Part shown: positions 12,001-23,300 of the stretch, in pieces | Layout of the letters: every line of letters starts with the position of its first letter | How positions within the stretch are numbered: the stretch's first letter is position 1 | From: Chaenocephalus aceratus | Lineage: Eukaryota > Chordata > Actinopteri > Perciformes > Channichthyidae | Length of the DNA stretch: 64,000 bases | NCBI GenBank assembly: GCA_023974075.1 | Contig: CM043790.1 | Location: 21,660,983 to 21,724,982 of the forward strand | Direction: 5' to 3' | Made by a program: the position numbers and the translations under genes | Notes under the pieces: generated by a model | The model's input: the letters and a program-made list of their open reading frames with translations, nothing else | Databases searched by the model: none | What the model was told of the DNA's origin: nothing

Positions 12001-15000
12001 GACAACGTTAGGGTTTTTTTTTTTACATTTTATTCCCTACGATTACCTTTGCCCTCTCAAATTGACAAACTATATTCTAGACATTGAAACATTGCATATA
12101 GTGGCCACCAAGACCAAGTGTTTGATTTTTTTTCTGATTTATTTAGTAACCATGATGTAAATACAAATAAGTTATATAGTACAATACATGTATTTGGTAT
12201 ATTATCCATCTTGGAAGAAGTTTTTCTCAGAAACACAATTGAAAACCTCTAGCTTACACACCACTGTTTTTGATGTTTGTGCTTTTCACCTGCAATGTTT
12301 TGGTAAATGCTGGATCTACTTAACTGTAATTGATTTTTGGAAAGTACCGACTTTTCAGAAAAGAGGGCAAGGCTCGGACAGAGTCATGGCTTACACATCT
12401 CAAAAACAACTCTGCTGGCTTAAGCCTTCAACAAATGTTATGTAAACAATTAGCTCTACCCTGGAATGCTGTTGCATTTTTCGCTTTAAAAAGGCATGAA
12501 TATTTAAGACCGTTGTAACATGATTAACAACACCGTAATGAGTGGTGACACCAGTTCCTCCAGCTGCTGTATAATGTTTATAAAATGTATTCAGCCCCTT
12601 GGAATTTTTCCAGGTTTGAATCTGGACGACATGTATGGTCAATCTTTGAAAAAGATCTGTCACGTTGCATAGATATGTAGCAGTTTTGGATAACGTTCTG
12701 GACTATTATTTGGCAATGCCACACACAAATGATTGTTTAGCAACAACTACCTTTCTCTGTCATTTGCTGTGTTTGTTTTTCCCAGTACCATCACAGCCCT
12801 GCCTCCCAGCATCCACCACAACGCATGATTCTGCCACCCCCATGCTTTGTGTTAGGGATGGTAAGGGTCTGGTGATGTGCACGGTTTGGCACCAAACATT
12901 TAGGATAAATGCTCTATTTAGTTCTCATCCGACCATAGAACCTTCTTTCATTTTGTCTCCCACAACTTCTGGCCAACACTAGCCCAGATGTCATATGAGG
13001 GTATTTTCCAGCAGCCCAGCAAAACCATGCAAAGTGCCTCCCATCCGTGTGTCCACAGGCCTCTGGTCGGCCTAGCTATTGTTAAACTCTTAGCTGTATG
13101 TCAGGACAAAGCAAGAGTTATGATGGCACCATTTTTTTTTATGATTGAGCTTGCAATAAGGATATTCACTGCCTTGCGAATGTTCTTGTATCCTTGACCT
13201 TACATTACCTCCCTTCTTTCCACAAATAACCTTATTGCAAATGTTTGCTAAGTTATATTGCTTTGACAATAACGTTTTTGGAAGAAAATTAACCAACCAG
13301 TAATAGGGTTTTTCAGATAACTGTAATCAACCACAGACGTTCTCAGTTTCATATACCGTTGCAATTATTTGACCTTAAAATATACTGGCTTTGTATATTT
13401 GTGTACATTACCTGTAGATTACTATTTTACTCTACTCTTCACATAGTTTGAAGGTAGAAAGTTATAGGGTCATATCAAATCAGCTCAGTCCACTGGCCTG
13501 AAGCTCACACATACAGTTGCAAGAAAAAGTGAACCCTTTGGAATGACCTGGATTTCTGCATAAGTTGGTCATAAAATGTGTTCTGATCTTCATCTAAGTC
13601 ACAACAATAGACAAACACAGTCTGCTTAAACTAATACCACACAAACAATTAAATGTTTTCATGTTTTTATTGAACACACCATGTAAACATTCACAGTGCA
13701 GGGTGTGAACCCCTAGGCTAAAGACTTCTTCAAGAGCTAATTGGAGTCAGGAGTCAGCCAACCTGGAGTCCAATCAATGAGACGAGATTGGAGGTGTTGG
13801 TTAAAGCTGCCCTGCCCTATAAAAAATACACACCAGTTTTGAATTTGCTATTCTTAAGAAGCATTGCCAGATGTGAACCATGCCTCGCACAAAAGAGCTC
13901 TCAGAAGACCTACGATTAAGAATTGTTGACTTGCATAAAGCTGGAAAGGGTTACAAAAGTATCTCTGAAAGCCTTGATGCTCATCAGTCCACGGTAAGAC
14001 AAGTTGTCTATACATGGAGAAAGTTCAGCACTGTTGCTACTCTCCCTAGGAGTGGCCGTCCTGTAAAGATGACTGCAAGAGCACAGCGCAGAATGCTCAA
14101 TGAGGTGAAGAAGAATCCTAGAGTGTCAGCTAGAGACTTAAAGAAATCTCTGGCACATGCTAACATCTCTGTTGACGAATCAACGCACATTTTAAGAGAC
14201 ATTTAGCGGGGATCATCCATCCTCCACTGAGCGTGATACCTCTGGGTTCTGCTCCGTATTAATCCAGATCCAGATCCAGAACACACAACGCTATGTGTGG
14301 AGAATCCAAAGGGTTCACATACTTTTTCTTGCAACTGTATAGTAGAAATGTCAATGGTGGTCCATTCACAAAAAGGTTTTTGTTGTGGCTGGTGATAGTC
14401 TGCATGAATGAATCAGGTGAATACTTGGGTTTGAGAATAGGGAGGGGGACTTTGAGCCCTTTGAACTGAGTTTTCTAAGAGCCTATTGGACAGTAGACAA
14501 ACACCACTTTGAAGGCAGGCTGAGCATTTGCATCATGGAACAACCTTTGACCCAACTCACACAAAAATCAGAACTAGGCCGACTTCACAACTTTAAAATA
14601 ATTAATTCAACACAGCAACCTAAATGAGGCCTTAAAGTGGTTCATTGTATAATATAGACTCACAACATTATTTATGTCAACGTAATAAACCATAAAGCAC
14701 ATACATCTTAATCAGTACTGTAAAAGATTAACAAATTCTGGTCAAATGTGATGGCTCTGACAAGCTTCAGTAAAAAAAAAAAAAAATTGTAATCATTATC
14801 TTAAGAACGTGACCTACATTTTGAGGAGTGTCAGTTCCCATAACTGACACTCCATTTTGAACCAAGTCAGAGGTTCACCAACTTTTTCACATGAAGGACA
14901 GATGTAAAACATTAGAATGGAAATCTTTAATCAGATGTTTTCCTACAGGCCCCTAAAGCCATTAGCAATGCCCTGGTGGTAAATGTAGTCCCAAGTAAAA

Positions 15001-15715
15001 GCTATCCAAGTAGCTAACCTCTGTAACTTATTCATGTAAAGGCTGTGACAAACTGGTAATTTGTGTTTAAGACAACACATGTCACCATTATCATTTATTA
15101 CAAGCTTTATAACTTAAAGGGATACATTTGTGTTACATGTAGCGGTCAGCTTGAGGCTAACGTCAGCGCTAGCATGTAATGAGTGGAAATGACATTATGC
15201 ACTGTCTGCTATCACAAAGCTAGGTAACGGAAACCATGAAAATAAAATTAACCAGAGCCCAAGCATGTTAGCTAGTTATTTATAACTCGGCAAATCCTGG
15301 CAAGACGGACACATACGCTATATAGGTTGCTACTGCATTACATAGACATGTAATAGCTTGCTCCAACCATGTCAATAGTAGCATCAACCAAGCGTACCAA
15401 GCATATACAGTCTATGGTACCAAGTTAGCATTTTGAAGGCTAGCTCTGTCAACCCCACACAAGGAGCACTTGATATGACAACTTCGTTCTGACAGTGTGG
15501 CGGGGCTTATTCCAATTGAAGAACTCCTGTTGGCTACAAATACAAAAGCCGCCCACCCATCACACACTGTGTTATAAAACGTGCAGCCCCACCATGAAAA
15601 CAGACAAGGATAGGCCTGTGTCTCCTACGAGAAATGACTCAGTTATCCAAACAAAAGCGTTACGGTTCACTTTGTTGAACAAAACTCTTACCATTTGAAG
15701 GATCCGTCTTAGCAT
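55..15715 (-). CDS. eea1: EEA1, early endosome antigen 1 (5' 19 coding exons; 3' end outside window)
   Basis: EEA1 is a long coiled-coil dimer that tethers early endosomes by binding Rab5 and PI3P. Coding exons in transcript order: 15692-15715, 11829-11906, 11607-11719, 11452-11506, 11295-11360, 11137-11170, 10952-11056, 10558-10679, 6955-7110, 5679-5795, 3398-3736, 3008-3157, 2659-2778, 2231-2434, 1890-2090, 1625-1738, 1333-1488, 1056-1195, 55-385. They total 2625 nt and keep one frame for 875 codons, against about 1411 aa in human. The start reads MLRRILQM, the family N-terminus. Exon 3 carries the Rab5-binding C2H2 finger; the rest is heptad coiled coil rich in Q, E, K and L. All junctions are GT-AG; exon 17 has a weak donor (GTCTGT). 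The Rab5/FYVE C-terminus lies left of base 1. Introns hold an RTE LINE, a Tc1 deletion derivative and a decayed Tc1. Confidence 0.95.
386..1055. other. EEA1 intron 18 with repeat-like tail
   Basis: No coding signal. The part from about 930 to 1025 is rich in CGAATA and ATTCGGATATTCGG motifs, which look like the end of a dispersed repeat that I cannot name. A G7 run sits near 515. Confidence 0.4.
3737..5678. other. EEA1 intron 10, no gene seen
   Basis: A 1.9-kb intron between exons 10 and 11. The open frames in it lack protein-like composition and match nothing known. It holds a run of about a dozen G near 4957-4968 and an AT-rich stretch at 5020-5180. No repeat family was recognised. Confidence 0.5.
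5796..6954. other. EEA1 intron 9, no gene seen
   Basis: A 1.16-kb AT-rich intron between exons 9 and 10. I see no coding sequence, RNA gene or recognisable repeat. Confidence 0.5.
7334..9428 (-). pseudogene. RTE reverse transcriptase ORF, frameshifted
   Basis: The reverse transcriptase is read in two frames, 9428-7953 and 7981-7334. Landmarks are [45 protein letters not shown] and the catalytic FADD of [10 protein letters not shown], then the C-terminal thumb. The frames break at about 7997-7999, where an A run (T on the coding strand) is one base too long: coding goes from SEAMV into a wrong frame before MDCPLQVG. The first residues at 9428-9400 come from the inverted 5' segment. Lacking most of its endonuclease, the copy cannot move by itself. 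Confidence 0.88.
9800..9984 (+). pseudogene. Inverted endonuclease N-terminus of the RTE LINE
   Basis: On the plus strand this reads [19 protein letters not shown], then [19 protein letters not shown], an APE-type endonuclease start (the TWN motif holds a metal-binding Asn). It breaks off after about 50 residues at the right-hand target-site duplication. It is the 5' part of the same LINE placed in the opposite orientation to the reverse transcriptase. Confidence 0.85.
9997..10557. other. EEA1 intron 8 remainder
   Basis: AT-rich intron sequence between the LINE insertion and exon 8. Nothing recognisable was seen. Confidence 0.5.
11607..11719 (-). other. eea1: EEA1 exon 3: C2H2 zinc finger that binds Rab5
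   Basis: This exon encodes about residues 35-72. It reads [13 protein letters not shown], then [12 protein letters not shown], giving the pattern C-x2-C-x12-H-x4-H. In EEA1 this N-terminal finger is one of two Rab5-binding sites (family knowledge). Both cysteines and both histidines are present, so the site looks intact. The exon ends in phase 2, and the split Arg codon is completed by exon 4 at 11506. Confidence 0.9.
12560..13330 (-). mobile_element. Decayed Tc1/mariner element in EEA1 intron 1
   Basis: The plus strand carries antisense Tc1-transposase-like sequence, for example catgattctgccacccccatg near 12825 and gaccatagaaccttctttca near 12930, plus an end-like GTATTCAGCCCCTTGG near 12580. 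No open transposase frame survives on the minus strand. Boundaries are approximate, because terminal repeats and the TA duplication could not be read with certainty. Confidence 0.6.
13514..14337 (+). mobile_element. Internally deleted Tc1 element with intact ends
   Basis: Terminal inverted repeats of about 30 bp begin CAGTTGCAAGAAAAAGT at the left and end ACTTTTTCTTGCAACTG at the right. The element is flanked by TA on both sides (13512-13513 and 14338-14339), the canonical Tc1 target. The right repeat carries a few extra bases (TATG) relative to the left. At 824 bp it is about half a full Tc1 and keeps only the N-terminal third of the transposase. Confidence 0.9.
13880..14206 (+). pseudogene. 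Tc1 transposase, N-terminal DNA-binding part only
   Basis: An open frame of 108 codons starts [18 protein letters not shown] and continues through a paired-like helix-turn-helix ([21 protein letters not shown]) and the basic [12 protein letters not shown] stretch of Tc1 transposases. It stops after THILRDI. The DDE catalytic domain is deleted. The remaining piece could at most bind the inverted repeats. Confidence 0.88.
14340..15691. other. EEA1 intron 1, proximal part
   Basis: No gene recognised. It holds a perfect 12-bp hairpin at 14825-14853, an A14 run near 14772, and scattered GCTAGC/GCTAAC motifs at 15120-15300 that are common in fish intergenic DNA. Confidence 0.45.
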
Positions 15716-15900
15716 GGCCTCAACTGTGTTTGTCCTGACACTAAATCCAATCAGTTTTCCAAATGCAAAGTTTACGTCGCTGGATAACGAGCACCTGACT
15801 GAGCTCAGGCAGCGGCGGCGAATGGGCGGGTCATGGAGAGGATGGTGAAGCAGGACACAGCCTGGCTATATACAAGACTATCAAGTCAGTTCCTGTTATA
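15716..15900 (-). promoter_or_regulatory. eea1: Probable EEA1 5' UTR and promoter
   Basis: This is the short stretch upstream of the EEA1 ATG and downstream of the NUDT4 3' end. It contains a GC-rich patch near 15808-15830 with a GGGCGG box, in otherwise AT-rich sequence, and no TATA box was recognised. The transcription start is not visible from sequence alone; assignment rests on position. Confidence 0.35.
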
Positions 15901-15946
15901 CTGCTCTGATAAACACACTGTGGCAATGGGGATGAATAGACGTTTT

Positions 15947-17308
15947 TTTATTTAAATGTTTTATGTACAGCATAATTGCAAAATATTCCAATCACGCATA
16001 GAAAAAAAGGCTTATCAGTGATCGTCCACATGCTCACTAAATAAAAGAGCCAGTTCTTGTAAATAAACTGCATTCATCTCTTTCCGCGGTGTTGACAAAA
16101 ACACGTCTGGCACACTGACCATGACTTCCTGTCATGGTTCCTGTCATAATTTCCTGTTTATGACGGGAGGGAGTATTTCCCTAAACATAAATAAATAAAT
16201 GCAATCAATTCATACTAAATACTGCACATTCAATTGTAACAACATTTCCATGTTTCCTTCAACATCCTATTGTTTAAATCTAACCACAGCTGAGATAAAT
16301 AAGAGGCTGGTTCAGACACTTGTGTGTACAGTATCTAAAAACCAAACACAATGTACGATTGTTTAAGGCACTTAATCAGAGTAAAGCACACTGTAAATAT
16401 GCGTTAAAAGTTTAAAACCCTCCCAGACAGGACTTCACATTTGTCAAATGCACTTAATAATAGTGTCTCATGCAGATAAGTATTATTTCTTGAAAGATAC
16501 AGTATATGTGCTAAATACTTTCTTTGGGAAATACTCATGTTTTGAATATGGTGACTTTACATGTCTATAACTTTATGAATTGCTTCTCAGTCCGACAACA
16601 TTCATTTGTACTACTATAACATTTGTCTGAGAAGGAACTATTGACATCTGCATTTCATTATGGTGGCTGGTTTGCAGATATTCACCCAATCTTTATTACA
16701 GTGTTACACTGTTACCAGTGATTAGAGATAATACTGTGTGTACGTTTGTAAATAGAGGAGGAGCAAGCTTGTTCACACTTATTGTATCAAATCAGACTTT
16801 GCCCTCAGCTCTCTTTAGGCAAACTACCTCACAAGACTTGACTTATACTGAGGTGAGCTCAGTTGTACTGCCTTAACATTTAAAAAAGAAACTGAACCTT
16901 TCCATTAATTATGCACATTTTTTGGCACTGAGTCACTCGGTGGATATGACATCCTCGAAGAGCAAACGCTTCCCATTAAGACCACCCAAATACTTGTGTG
17001 CACTGCTGGTCAAATATTCAGCATGAGCAGCACAATCAGAAAAACTGTCTAAAGCTGAACGCTTTAAAACGGACACATTTGCTCAAATAGCTGTTGATGG
17101 TTATTAAAAAAAATACATGTAAAATCTTAAATATGGTTGGAAAATGTTGGCACTACCTCAAAATGAGTTTCATATTCAACTTCAAGGAAGTCCATACTGT
17201 ACATATTAAGAGGCTTCATTAGTGATGCAATCACTGCAGAGGTCTTGGCCGGATGTCCATCCCAGTGTAGAACAACTGCTTGCTGCTGGTGATTGTCCTT
17301 TCTGCCGG
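15947..17308 (-). other. nudt4: Probable NUDT4 3' UTR with poly(A) signal
   Basis: The sequence below the NUDT4 stop is AT-rich and non-coding. A minus-strand AATAAA lies at 15947-15952, about 230 bp upstream of the EEA1 ATG. If used, it gives a 1.36-kb 3' UTR running almost to the EEA1 promoter. The poly(A) site is inferred. Confidence 0.45.
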
Positions 17309-20300
17309 CTAGATCTGAGCAACATAATGAGGCGTGTTGTTGTGTGTCACTTGGGAGCTCGGGGTGTTGCTGTTATTCTGGCTACACACCGGGCTGCATG
17401 TGTGTGTGAGCCTGCGAAGGTACTCTGCATGGACAGGCTTGTGGCTCTGCAGCACTCTAATGGCTTCGTCAACGTTGAACCACTTCCTCTTCCTTCCTGT
17501 GAAACATGGGAAAGACAAGGACCAATCAACAGGCAGAAGTGTGATGTGCTCAAGGACAGTTTGTCAACAAATATGGATTATACCTAATGGTTGGTGTTGT
17601 TGGGATTAAACCTAAGAACTAGTAGTATTACGTAGAGCCATCTAATCAATTAAAGGATGGACATATAATCCGCAATTATTTTTAAAATTTGATTAATTTT
17701 AAAAGTAATTGCAGAAAAAAGCCCTCAAATAGATTTTCTTTTAATTTGGTGTTTTATACTGACAAAACAAAGACACTGCCTTAAGGAAATTGAGAAAACA
17801 ATTGCCAGATAAATGAATAATAAAAGAATAATTATTTTACAAATATTTACCTTGTTTATATAATAAAACTCACTAGCAGTGCTACTGTTGTACCGGGGTG
17901 GTAAGGAAGCTTGCTCAATAGGCAAAATAACCTTAAATTGCCAAACCATTACATCATACAACATGGTCAAGGGTAAACTCTCCATCACATGTTGCAGCAC
18001 TGAAGTTAGAGTGGAAATATACATTCCTGACCTTTAGTTGATGTTTATGAAGACCCCATGTCACCAAACCTTCCTAAAAAAGCATCTTCTAATAAAACAA
18101 CGTGTCCAGTAAACTGTCAGCTGGGAGTTATTTATACTTTAGCTTCAAACCCATCATCTCCAATTGTACTCCTCAAACAAGGAATTGTACATGGCCTGTG
18201 ATTATCATAGGGTGGCATGAGATGGAGGGGCGGGGGTCAACCACTATATGTTGACACCCTGAGGTACACCAACGCTGGCCTCTCAGCGGAGGGGGAGAGA
18301 ACAAATTAAACATGCAGTGCAACAGAGGACAATAAGGAGGGGGCAGTGGAGAGTGATGATAACTCTGAGTTAGTGATTTAATAACATTAAACACACAAAA
18401 ATAACTCCCCAAATCCCCACTGTGCAATAACCATGGTCTGTCTCTATGTATATACTGTAATATTTATCATAATTCTATTTTATTCATTTATTTATTTATT
18501 AATCCTGGTCATCTACATGACAATCCGAAGCTGTGTGCACTACTTACTGGTCGTAACCGTCAGACCTTTTAATCTGTGTGTTAATATGTCTGTTTTTAAA
18601 GCACTTGCTGGAGCAAGTAGCCCCCATCTGTACAATGACAATAAAAGCTTTTGAATTTGAACTGAAAAACAACTGTGCACAGCAAACACCCCTCCCCTGG
18701 TGAACTGTAGTTATATGGGCAAAAGTTAGTAAAAGCTACAGTTTTGAGTTGCATATAATTTGAAATATATAAACACGTTTAAAACAAATAGTAATGAAGC
18801 ACACATGCAGTGGTTATCTATTTAGGAAGACTAGTTGTTGCTCCATTTTTTCTGTCAGTATTTTGGGACAGTGAACACAGTAGATCGGATGGTTTGACTT
18901 CATAGCCAAGTATGTGTCTCAGTTTCTCAGTTTACAAAAGAGGCCCCAGCGGTCATTCTCAACAGTCCTTATCCTCAAAGAGACATCAAAATCTAAGAAT
19001 TTGATTGAGAGTCAGAATATCTTGTGAATTATGATTGTGCACAGAAATGTCATTGGTGTAATAAAATTAAATACACATTTAAATTTGCCCCAACCCAAAT
19101 TTGTAGGGGGTTTGATACCCTAAATTAAATGCTTTTTGTTTTAATACTTTTTTGCAAAAGGCTTGGTATCTAGGTAAATATTTGCAACATCATTTATTTA
19201 TCAGTTATCAGTAACACAATGAAAAAGAGAGACTTAAACGTGGATTCATACCAATCTTGACAGAGTCCTCCCAGTCTTCCAGTGTTTCCGTCACAATGAG
19301 GGTGTAGACGTATGTCCTGTGCTTACTGTCTTTATTCTGCTGCAAAGAGTAAAAGGAACTTTAAATGACACTATATAAAGGACAGAAATAAACGTTAACG
19401 CAATGCCAGCCAAGCTGTCATAAACAATCAAATACGTAATAATAACTAGGGCTGCGAAAATAATCTGAATATTAATCCCAATATGGAATAGTGCAAATTC
19501 CAAATTGAGTATCTTTTAGAGGCAAAATATGTGTCAAAATATAATTCTGAATTAAAAGTATGGTGGAGCTGCAGAGATGTCTCGACATACTAAAAATGTA
19601 AAACTGGACTGGCACAAAAAGCATGAAGCATACATTGGCGTTATATCATGGTTACTAGCTGAAGTGATACAGGATTTTATACTGAATTATATAATGTATT
19701 TTATGCCCTGTGAGAGTTTATTACAATTTTTCTATAGTCTGACAAGCTTACCTCAAAAATCCCAAGTAGTCTGCCAAGCTTTCCCTTCACACCAGCCTGA
19801 ACACACATGAAAGAAAACTCATCAAGAGTGACCACACTCTGTTGTTACAGTCACCAGTATGAAACATAACATGATGTAAATCATCGAGTACTCGATAAAG
19901 ATGAAATCTTTGTGAAGAACTTCTAACTGTGCAATATTTCCTTACAGCTGCAACCCAGCCGGACCATGTGACCTGGTACTAGGAACAGCTCGCTCTGTTC
20001 TGATATGTATGCACATTCTCAGTTGAACATTTGTCTCATTTAGGACAGGAAAACTTCAGCAGGGTACTATCCCAGCATTTACACATACTTGTGAGGCATC
20101 ATAGGTAGACCTAAAGCTAGTCTGAATGACAGGAGGACACACAGACCGGGGGGCTAAACACAACTACAGTGTATGAGTCGAGATCCATTCCTGTTTATGC
20201 ACAGTCTGTGACTTACTGTATTTACTTGTACACAACTATGACCACTGAATTAGTTGTGGAAAAGTCATCAAACCGCATTCAACATGGTACACAATATATT

Positions 20301-23300
20301 GCTTTACTATCATCATCTCAATGTATATGATAAATGCATCTCAAAAGACTGGGATATTATTCTCAGGGATCTTAAAGAGAGTCTGTACAGCAAAAAGAGA
20401 AGCAGAGCTGACTTCACTTTCATTTCTCTTTATTTATAGCAAGTCTTGGAGGAGCAAACCCAACAAAAGGTATGTAAATTAAAGGGTCTCCAGATGATTA
20501 GTGGAGGGGGAAAAAAAAAGTCATAAAAAGTCAGCTTTATAAAATACATTTCATTTCCTGACTGGATACTAAACATACTGGCTAACCTCTTCAGGCTTTT
20601 TACAACATGTTCCAACAACATTTTTAGTTTAACTGGTCTTAAAACAAACCACACCTTGTGACGACAGTTGCTTTGACCACAAACATTTGTTCTCAAGCAA
20701 AAAGATCACCATATGAGAGAGTGAAGATGAAGCTAGACAGATACTACATGTTTAATTATCTAAAAAAAGTATCGCTGTGGCTGGCTGGGAGACCCAACTC
20801 CAGTAGATCATGGCTTTGTTTGACTCTTGCTGTGTATATCATGTTATTACATTACATGTTACTTGTTTTTATCCAAAGCGACTTACATACTTAATGTGGG
20901 CAATCCCCACAGGAGCAATTTGGGGTGAAGTGTCTTGCCCAGGGACACAACAACATGCTGACTGCAGTGGGGTTTGAACCTGTGCTCCCCTGATCCGAAC
21001 ACCAACGTACTAGTCCACTGCACCACAGCCTGTTATAACCTGAATGCTGTAGCTTTGTGATGAAGAACCACAAAAGATTTATCAAAGTTGTATTTGTAGT
21101 ACATTCCATTCACTTTAGTCAAAATGTCACACTTTAGTGATTATTGAAAGAAATGGCAATCAACCTCTCCTGATCAGATAGATAAATGTCACATCTGCAC
21201 AGATTATAGCAATCACACTAACATTGATCTTGACAGCAGGGTATTAAACATGACGTTCTGAATTGTTAGTTTGCCACAAGTAGTGGGTTCGTAGCTCATC
21301 TATATGCAGGTGCATGTCTGGTCTGTGAGGCACAGGATGTGGGTAACTGGAAACCCGTTCCCAAATGTCACTGCCATACTTCAAAACTGTCAGCACACTT
21401 CTATCCAAGGCAGGGACTCACATCGCACTGGAGTTCAACGACCAGCCATCTCCTTCACTGAACTACAGAACAGTGCACGTGTAGTTCAACTATCACGGTT
21501 AAATATGTACACCCATCATCTGGATCCATACACCATCGGGAGGATCTCAAAGTGTAACCCATGACAACACTCACTCTCAAGGATGGCTGCCATATTCACT
21601 TTATGTTTATGATAATGATAATGATCATTTGGGTCTGTGCCTTTAACATATCAATGTTGTCAATTCAACTGGTGTAATGTAACATTAAAGGGTCTCAGAA
21701 AAATTGCATAATGAGCCACAACGACTTCTTAGCCTGCTTTGAGTTTTGTCAACTCTATCATCACACAATGTAGGACTGAGTCTGTTCTTACTCATGCGTT
21801 CATATTCATGTGGTAGGTTGCAGAGATTTTTTTGAGGACATGAAATTACCTAATTCACAATGTCCTTACTCTGCCTCCTGTTGATCTACTACTTTCCTTT
21901 TTAGACAACACAGCTAGTGTGAGCAATGCTGTTGATCAGCTGACTCATCACTCACATGTTGGAAATTCAACAACCAAGTCCTACTTTCACCTGCATTTAT
22001 TCTGAATCTGAAATCCTCAAAGTACCTCAAAACTTTACTTAAGTGTATTGGAAGCAATTTTAACGTGTTTGCAATTTGTAGATACACATGCAAAAACACT
22101 ATGGACATGTTTTACTGGTTGCTTTAAAGTAGTTTCAACACATAATAAAATAAGCGCAGTTACATGATGCCGGTGTCTGGTTTTTTCAGTGGATGAGCTC
22201 ACCTCCTCGTACACCTCCCTGACGGCGGCCCCACAGGGCTCCTCCTTTGGCTCCATTCCTCCTCCTGGCACAATCCATTGGTCTGGATGTCGACTGCTGC
22301 TCACTAGAAGCACCTGCCAATAAGAAAGGCCTTGGTCAGGTCCCTGAGGCAGAGTTCAGGGTGCCAGAAACACGCCAACGGCATTCCCAAGTTTAAACTC
22401 GGTCGTCACTTTAGGTGTCTGGCGGCAACTGAGTGTGGGGCTAGTCATTCAGCAGGATCCGTATCAAAAATCTAGCATCTCATACCGGTCATTCAATTAA
22501 TGCAATATGAGCGCGGTGTGCATTGGGCTGCTGAGCATGTCCTGTTATTTGTCACATAATCTAAATAAGAGTTGAGATGAGAGTAACGGTGGTAAATGTT
22601 CCTGCATTCAAAGCACAAGTAGATACTGATGATAAACAAACAAAGATTTACTTTAATGGGTATGAAGTAACATTACATTTAATATAATGTTCTCAACACT
22701 TAAGCCAAACTCACTTTTCCGTGCCTAATCTTGTAGGTGGACTATACGTTGCAAAACAATGTATTATCAAGATGGACAGCCTTTAAACCAGGGGTGTCAA
22801 ACTCAATTTCATCGCGGGCCACATTAGAATTATGGTTGCACTCAAAGGGCCGGTGGTAACTTTAAGACTATATAAATATACATAGATAATAAATATAAAA
22901 TAATGTATAATTTTACAATATTTCCTCTGCATTGGATTATTATCGGATAGGGTAATAACTTCATAATTAACTACGTCTGAAAGCAGAAGTCTAGGGCAAA
23001 TCATTGCAAGTCTCTTCAGTGCATGTCACAAAATGAGATGCATTGTGGGACATGTAGTTTATGGGCAACGTTCTCCTGTAAAGCGGCACGTAACATTATA
23101 ATAAACTTATTATATTCTTTGCAAGCTCTTGTGGGCCACATAAAATGAAGTGGCGGGCCGGATTTGGCCCCCGGGCCTTGAGTTTGACACCCCTGCTTTA
23201 AACAGAATGTAGGATAAGATTGTATCTGAAACAGCTCCACAATAACTATTGTATTAAATCATTCCAGCCATCATTTTCTTAATAAATAATCAAATTGTTT

